DNA from: Betaproteobacteria bacterium
GTDB lineage: Bacteria > Pseudomonadota > Gammaproteobacteria > Burkholderiales > Burkholderiaceae_C
Assembly (NCBI GenBank): GCA_009927195.1
Contig: RFNL01000271.1
Location: 1 to 8,950, forward strand
Length of the DNA: 8,950 nt
Direction: 5' to 3'
Part shown: one piece after another, positions 5,842 through 8,950 of the stretch
How positions within the stretch are numbered: the first letter of the stretch is position 1
Layout: each line of letters opens with the position of its first letter
Translations under genes and position numbers: made by a program
The notes under the pieces: generated by a model
The model's database searches: none
What the model was told of the DNA's origin: nothing
What the model saw: the letters and a program-made list of their open reading frames with translations, nothing else

Positions 5842-5865
5842 AAAAACGCCCAGAGAATATCTGGG
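5842..5865 (-). terminator. Leader hairpin plus T-run upstream of the hypothetical gene
   Basis: On the minus strand, CCCAGA-TATTC-TCTGGG (5865-5849) forms a perfect 6-bp stem with a 5-base loop, followed by CG and TTTTT (5846-5842), then directly by the AAGGA ribosome site of the gene starting at 5830. This has the shape of a short intrinsic terminator or attenuator placed just before the ribosome site. The stem is short and half AT at its loop end, so it may instead be an operator or an mRNA 5' stabiliser. Confidence 0.35.
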
Positions 5866-5930
5866 AATTAATCTTATGGCCTAAATATGTAATTTTGTTG
5901 ATTTTCGGCATATTTTTTTATTTTATTTGG
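5866..5930 (-). promoter_or_regulatory. AT-rich block, probable promoter region of the hypothetical gene
   Basis: This is the most AT-rich stretch of the window and lies just upstream (minus strand) of the leader hairpin of the gene at 5291-5830. It contains several possible -10 boxes on the minus strand (such as TATTTA and TAAGAT near 5868-5890), but I could not pair one with a convincing -35 at 16-18 bp. A promoter here is inferred from position and composition only. Confidence 0.35.
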
Positions 5931-5950
5931 CAAGGTTGGCAGTTGCAGGA

Positions 5951-6124
5951 TCAGATGTCAGCCTGAACTGACCTCTTTGCCAAACCAATGATTGGTTGCA
6001 AGTCCGGGTGAAGGTCAATCAAAATTTCATTGATGGGTTCCCCTTCATGGGCAGGGCGCTGCCAACGAAGTTGGGCGAACTCAGCCGGTGGCAAATGGAC
6101 TGAGACAGTGAATTAAGTTGTCAT
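5951..6124 (-). pseudogene. Small coding remnant with an in-frame stop (unrecognised)
   Basis: On the minus strand, ATG at 6124 opens MTT, then TAA (6115-6113), then an uninterrupted 53-codon frame (FTVSVHLPPAEFAQLRWQRP ...) ending with TGA at 5953-5951. The reading is protein-like: amphipathic, with charged and aliphatic residues in helix-like order (GEPINEILIDLHPDLQPIIG), ending LAKRSVQADI. It lies 37 bp downstream of the sulfurtransferase stop, in the same orientation. No ribosome site precedes the ATG. I do not recognise the family. It could be the remnant of a small gene or of an insertion sequence, or a short frame open by chance. The opposite strand has a similarly open frame, which lowers confidence. 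Confidence 0.3.
5983..5997. repeat. Near-perfect palindrome AACCAAT-G-ATTGGTT
   Basis: A 7-bp perfect inverted repeat around a single central base. The flanks TTTGC (5976-5980) and GCAAG (5998-6002) extend the pairing by about four bases if a CA bulge (5981-5982) is allowed. Such compact symmetry suits a dimeric regulator's site, but it lies inside the coding remnant, about 150 bp from the nearest start codon, and no T-run follows. Function unknown. Confidence 0.3.
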
Positions 6125-6128
6125 TTGC
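6091..6128. repeat. Inverted repeat GCAAATG...CATTTGC
   Basis: GCAAATG (6091-6097) and CATTTGC (6122-6128) are perfect 7-bp complements; pairing can extend by two more bases with one bulge. The 24-base spacer includes the TAA that breaks the small coding remnant. The sequence next to it carries two CTGAGA-type repeats (6100-6105 and 6132-6137) and TTGAGACC (6142-6149). Stacked short repeats like these occur at ends of some insertion sequences, but I cannot assign one. Confidence 0.28.
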
Positions 6129-6161
6129 AAGCTGAGAAGAATTGAGACCTGATACCGATGG

Positions 6162-7013
6162 TCAGCCCTTGGCGCAAGCCAAGCCAGGGGTATTGCACCA
6201 CTCGCTCCAACTGCCCGGGTACAAACTGGTGTTGCCCAAACCCGCAAGCTCCATCGCCAACAGGTTAGGCAACGCACTCACGCCACTGCCGCAGTGGTGG
6301 ACCACGCCAGCGGGGTCACGACCGGCCAGGAGTTGATCAAACTCTTGCCTGAGCAGGGCGGGGCTTTTGAAAAATCCATTGGCATCGAGGTTGAGCGGAA
6401 ATGGGCGATTGAGGGCCCCGGGAATGTGCCCAGCCACAGGGTCCAGCGGCTCTGTCTCGCCCTTGAAGCGCGCCGGTGCGCGCGCATCGATCAGGGTTTG
6501 CTGTGGGCTCCCCAATTGGGCCGCCACTTCGGCGGTGGAGCGCCAATTGACCAAGGCCGGGGCCAAGCTGAATTGCCCCTCTGTCCGGGGGCTTTCAATG
6601 CCACGGGTGATGGCCCCGCCTGATTTTTGCCAAGCCTGAAAGCCACCGTCCAGCACGGCCACCGCTGCGTGCCCGCACCACTTCATCATCCACCACAGGC
6701 GGACGCAATAGTTGGCACCTTGGCGGTCGTAGACCACTGCTTGCATATCGTTGTTCAGTCCCACGCAGCGCAACCATTGGGCCAGCACCTCACGCTGGGG
6801 CAGGGGATGGCGACCGCCATTGACCGCAAAGGCCGGATCGGACTCGCTCAGGTGATGATTGAGGTCGGCATGTATCGCCCCCGCAATGTGTTCCTGGCCG
6901 TACATTTGCAGGCCTGCTTCGGGGTTCATCAGGTCGGCGCTGACATCAAACACCAGGCATTGGGCTGGTGAAAGGGCGCTGAGTTGTTCAACGGTTATGA
7001 GGTGGGTGTGCAT
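6162..7013 (-). CDS. Sulfurtransferase with two rhodanese domains (3-mercaptopyruvate sulfurtransferase type)
   Basis: A 283-residue tandem rhodanese. The N-terminal domain (about 1-130) is structural, with VYDRQGANYCVRLWWMM and LDGGFQAW. The C-terminal domain (about 155-275) is catalytic, with the persulfide Cys241 in the loop HHCGSGVSA. CGSG(V/T).A loops are typical of 3-mercaptopyruvate sulfurtransferases (SseA-like), while thiosulfate enzymes usually have CRxGxT/R loops, so mercaptopyruvate is the better guess for the sulfur donor. YPGSWSEW (265-272) is the usual C-terminal signature. Length is typical (about 280), and the protein is cytoplasmic with no signal. The ATG at 7013 directly follows the TGA of the transporter gene (TGAATG), with GGAG 6 bases upstream, so it is the third gene of a coupled operon after the Rieske oxygenase and the EamA transporter. 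The sulfur link to those genes is unclear. Confidence 0.92.
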   Translation of the reverse strand: MHTHLITVEQLSALSPAQCLVFDVSADLMNPEAGLQMYGQEHIAGAIHADLNHHLSESDPAFAVNGGRHPLPQREVLAQWLRCVGLNNDMQAVVYDRQGANYCVRLWWMMKWCGHAAVAVLDGGFQAWQKSGGAITRGIESPRTEGQFSLAPALVNWRSTAEVAAQLGSPQQTLIDARAPARFKGETEPLDPVAGHIPGALNRPFPLNLDANGFFKSPALLRQEFDQLLAGRDPAGVVHHCGSGVSALPNLLAMELAGLGNTSLYPGSWSEWCNTPGLACAKG

Positions 7014-7925
7014 TCAGGACTCCGCAGTGAGTGAGGGAGATGATTCTTGCAGCCAAGTGGCCCAAATGCCACTGACCATGATGACGGTCATGCCAGCCCA
7101 GCCCCACAAGGTGATCGGGTCGTTAAAAAAAGCCACGCTGAACAAGGCGCCAAACACGATGCCAGCGTACTGCAAATTGGCCGCAACCAAAGTGGGCCCG
7201 AGGCTGTAACCACGGGTCATGCACATTTGACCGGCTGAAGCCAACACGCCCAAAGGCAGCAACCAGGCAGCGGCCTCGGTGTTCCAACCCGAGTTCCCTT
7301 GCACGCCCATCCCCGCCGCCCCGGCCAATACACTGGCCAAGGAGAAGAATAAAACGGTGCGTGTGATGGGCTCGCCGGCTTGGGTCAGGCTGCGCACTTT
7401 CAAATAGACCACTGCCGAACTCACCCCAGAGACGATGCCGACCAAGGCCGCAAACCACTGATCGGTGTCCACGGTGGGGCGCAGCATCAGCACCACCCCG
7501 GCAAAACTGGCCAGGATGCTAAATCCCAATGGCCCGGTGTGGCCGCCAAAGGTGGTGAACGCCTTTGGCGAACCCCGGCTGGATCGCAAGCCCCACCACA
7601 AACTGGTGACCCAGGCCAACAAGGCCACCCACACACTGCTCATGTAATTCAAGGTGATGGCGGTGGCCAGCGGCAACTCGGCCAAGGCGTAAAACCATGT
7701 GCCCAAAGAGAACACGCCTATCGAGCAGCGCCACAGGTGTTGACCAGGGATGTGGGTGCGCCACTCAATGTCTTGCCCGCGCAGCACGGCCAGCATGATC
7801 AACACGCTGATGATGCCCCGGTAAAAAACCAATTCAGATGCGTTGTAGTGGATTGACGCAAATTTGACGCAAACCCCCATGCCGGCAAAACAAGCCGCAG
7901 ACAGCAGCATCCAAACGGCTTGCAT
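7014..7925 (-). CDS. EamA/DMT family transporter
   Basis: A 303-residue inner-membrane protein of the drug/metabolite transporter superfamily, with two EamA halves (about 1-135 and 150-292) and roughly ten membrane segments. Family-like features are the opening MQAVWMLLSAACFAGMGVCV, the F(Y)RG motif after segment two (VFYRGIISVLI), the run PLATAITLNYMSSVWVALLAW, and the repeat's counterpart GPTLVAANLQYAGIVFGALFS near the end. Members export or import amino acids, nucleosides, polyamines or small metabolites; the substrate cannot be predicted here. The ATG at 7925 follows the oxygenase stop after one base (TGA-G-ATG), and its own stop abuts the sulfurtransferase start, so the three genes are very probably cotranscribed and translationally coupled. 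The loop between the halves (about 110-128, SLWWGLRSSRGSPKAFTTFG) is somewhat long and basic. It may move the substrate or product of the neighbouring oxygenase. Confidence 0.92.
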   Translation of the reverse strand: MQAVWMLLSAACFAGMGVCVKFASIHYNASELVFYRGIISVLIMLAVLRGQDIEWRTHIPGQHLWRCSIGVFSLGTWFYALAELPLATAITLNYMSSVWVALLAWVTSLWWGLRSSRGSPKAFTTFGGHTGPLGFSILASFAGVVLMLRPTVDTDQWFAALVGIVSGVSSAVVYLKVRSLTQAGEPITRTVLFFSLASVLAGAAGMGVQGNSGWNTEAAAWLLPLGVLASAGQMCMTRGYSLGPTLVAANLQYAGIVFGALFSVAFFNDPITLWGWAGMTVIMVSGIWATWLQESSPSLTAES

Positions 7926-7926
7926 C

Positions 7927-8950
7927 TCAGGTGCTGAATTGCATGCGCTGTCGATACCACTCGTGGAAATGCTGCATCCCGTCTTCCATCGGGCTTTGGT
8001 AGGGCCCGCGCTCGTCGTCGCCGCGCTGCATCAGCGCCAAGCGACCGGCATCCATGCGCTCGGCGATTTCATCGTCTTCCAGGCAGGTTTCCATATAAGC
8101 GGCTTGTTGGGCCTGCACGAAATCGCGCTCAAAAGCGACAATTTCTTCGGGGTAGTAAAACTCCACCATGTTCAGGGTTTGGGACGGGCTGATGGGGTGC
8201 AAGGTGGAAACGGTGAGCACATGCGGGTACCACTCAACCATGATGTGCGGGTAATAGGTCAACCAAATGGCCCCTTGTTCTGGGGGCTTGCCCTGGCTGT
8301 ACTGCATGACCGCTTGGTGCCAGCGTTGGTAGACCGGGCTGCCCGCGTTTTTCAGTTGGTTGGCCACGCCCACGGTTTGCACCGAATACTCGCGTTGAAA
8401 CTCCCATTTCAAGTCGTCACAGGTGACAAACTGACCCAGTCCTGGGTGGAAGGGGCCGACATGGTAGTCCTCGAGGTACACCTCGATGAAGGTCTTCCAG
8501 TTGTAATTGCAGTGGTGCAACTCCACCCGATCCAGGGCGTAGCCGGTGAAGTCAAGGCTGTGGCGTGGACCCATTTGGGCCAGATCGGCCCCGATGTCAC
8601 GGCCATTGTCTTCAAACAATAGGCCATTCCACTCCCGCAAAGGGTAGTTATGGAGGTTCAGGCATGGGTCTTGGGAAAAGTGCGGAGCGCCCAACAGTTG
8701 GCCACTGGGGGCATAAGTCCAGCGGTGCAAGGGACAAACGATATTGCCCGCAGCACTGGCGGCGTTGGCGACCGCGCTCAAGTTGCCTCGCCCTTTGAGC
8801 ATCACCGCTTGGCGATGGCGGCAAATGTTGGAGATGAGTTGCACCCCTTGGGCGGTGCGCACCAGGGCGCGGCCCTCACCCTCTTGGGGCAAGGTCGCAT
8901 AGTCACCCACCTCGGGCACGCACAATTGATGCCCCACATAACGGGGCCCA
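7927..8950 (-). CDS. Rieske aromatic ring-hydroxylating oxygenase, alpha subunit (N-terminus outside the window)
   Basis: A non-haem iron oxygenase subunit; 341 residues are visible and the frame stays open to the right edge. A GTG at 8937 is not the true start: codons before it read GPRY, giving the usual family entry '(Y)VGHQLCVPEVGDY', so about 15-40 residues are probably missing. Counting from that GTG, the Rieske [2Fe-2S] ligands are C39, H41, C68 and H71 (ICRHRQ ... VCPLHRWTY). The gap H41-C68 is 26 residues, against about 15-17 in most relatives, because of an Ala/Ser/Gly-rich insert near 53-65. The mononuclear iron site is H159 and H164 (NWKTFIEVYLEDYHVGPFHP) with an acidic ligand at D288/D289 (CLEDDEI); E156 is the likely bridge to the Rieske centre. 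It resembles GbcA/choline-monooxygenase-like and demethylase-like oxygenases that pair with a separate reductase, which is not in the window. First visible gene of the operon; the substrate is unknown. Confidence 0.9.
   Translation of the reverse strand, partial: GPRYVGHQLCVPEVGDYATLPQEGEGRALVRTAQGVQLISNICRHRQAVMLKGRGNLSAVANAASAAGNIVCPLHRWTYAPSGQLLGAPHFSQDPCLNLHNYPLREWNGLLFEDNGRDIGADLAQMGPRHSLDFTGYALDRVELHHCNYNWKTFIEVYLEDYHVGPFHPGLGQFVTCDDLKWEFQREYSVQTVGVANQLKNAGSPVYQRWHQAVMQYSQGKPPEQGAIWLTYYPHIMVEWYPHVLTVSTLHPISPSQTLNMVEFYYPEEIVAFERDFVQAQQAAYMETCLEDDEIAERMDAGRLALMQRGDDERGPYQSPMEDGMQHFHEWYRQRMQFST

Noticed and set aside
7864..8622. A 252-codon plus-strand frame opposite the Rieske oxygenase gene.
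   Set aside because: The minus strand has the complete Rieske and mononuclear iron motifs. The plus frame looks hydrophobic only because it mirrors those codons.
1..8950. CRISPR arrays, tRNA or rRNA genes, phage genes and defence systems.
   Set aside because: No regularly spaced repeats, cloverleaf-like sequences or relevant protein families were seen; nearly all the sequence is accounted for by metabolic and transport genes.

Overview
This 8.95 kb window looks like a GC-rich betaproteobacterial chromosome, most likely Burkholderiales and close to Comamonadaceae. The pointers are a Bug-type (TctC) periplasmic receptor, a Tat-exported dienelactone hydrolase of a kind I associate with that family, and the codon and base usage. 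This assignment is an inference from gene families, not from a marker gene.

Layout. Positions 1-174 are a small gene graveyard: an IS3-family transposase fragment (end of OrfA and start of OrfB, minus strand, running off the left edge) abuts the last 24 codons of an ABC-transporter ATPase (plus strand). Positions 186-3339 are a minus-strand operon read right to left: a LigB-type (class III) extradiol dioxygenase homologue, then 4 bp later an ACMSD-like amidohydrolase/decarboxylase, then a Bug solute receptor. A divergent control region of about 190 bp (3340-3531) with a repeated 10-mer separates it from a plus-strand pair: a Tat-signal dienelactone hydrolase (TTG start) and a ZIP metal transporter with a histidine-rich loop. 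A convergent gene for a secreted protein of unknown function (5291-5830, minus) follows. The stretch 5831-6161 has no intact gene; it holds a leader hairpin, an AT-rich block, a coding remnant broken by a stop, and inverted repeats. Positions 6162-8950 are a second, tightly coupled minus-strand operon: a Rieske ring-hydroxylating oxygenase alpha subunit (its N-terminus lies outside the window), an EamA/DMT transporter, and a two-domain 3-mercaptopyruvate-type sulfurtransferase.

How the genes may work together. Ring hydroxylation (Rieske), extradiol cleavage (LigB-like), decarboxylation of a carboxymuconate-semialdehyde-type product (ACMSD-like), lactone hydrolysis (dienelactone hydrolase) and carboxylate capture (Bug) are all steps used in catabolism of aromatic acids. 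The most notable point is the dioxygenase/decarboxylase pair. The dioxygenase carries Gln where LigB enzymes have a metal-binding His, while the decarboxylase keeps every active-site residue I could place. The substrate cannot be read from the sequence.
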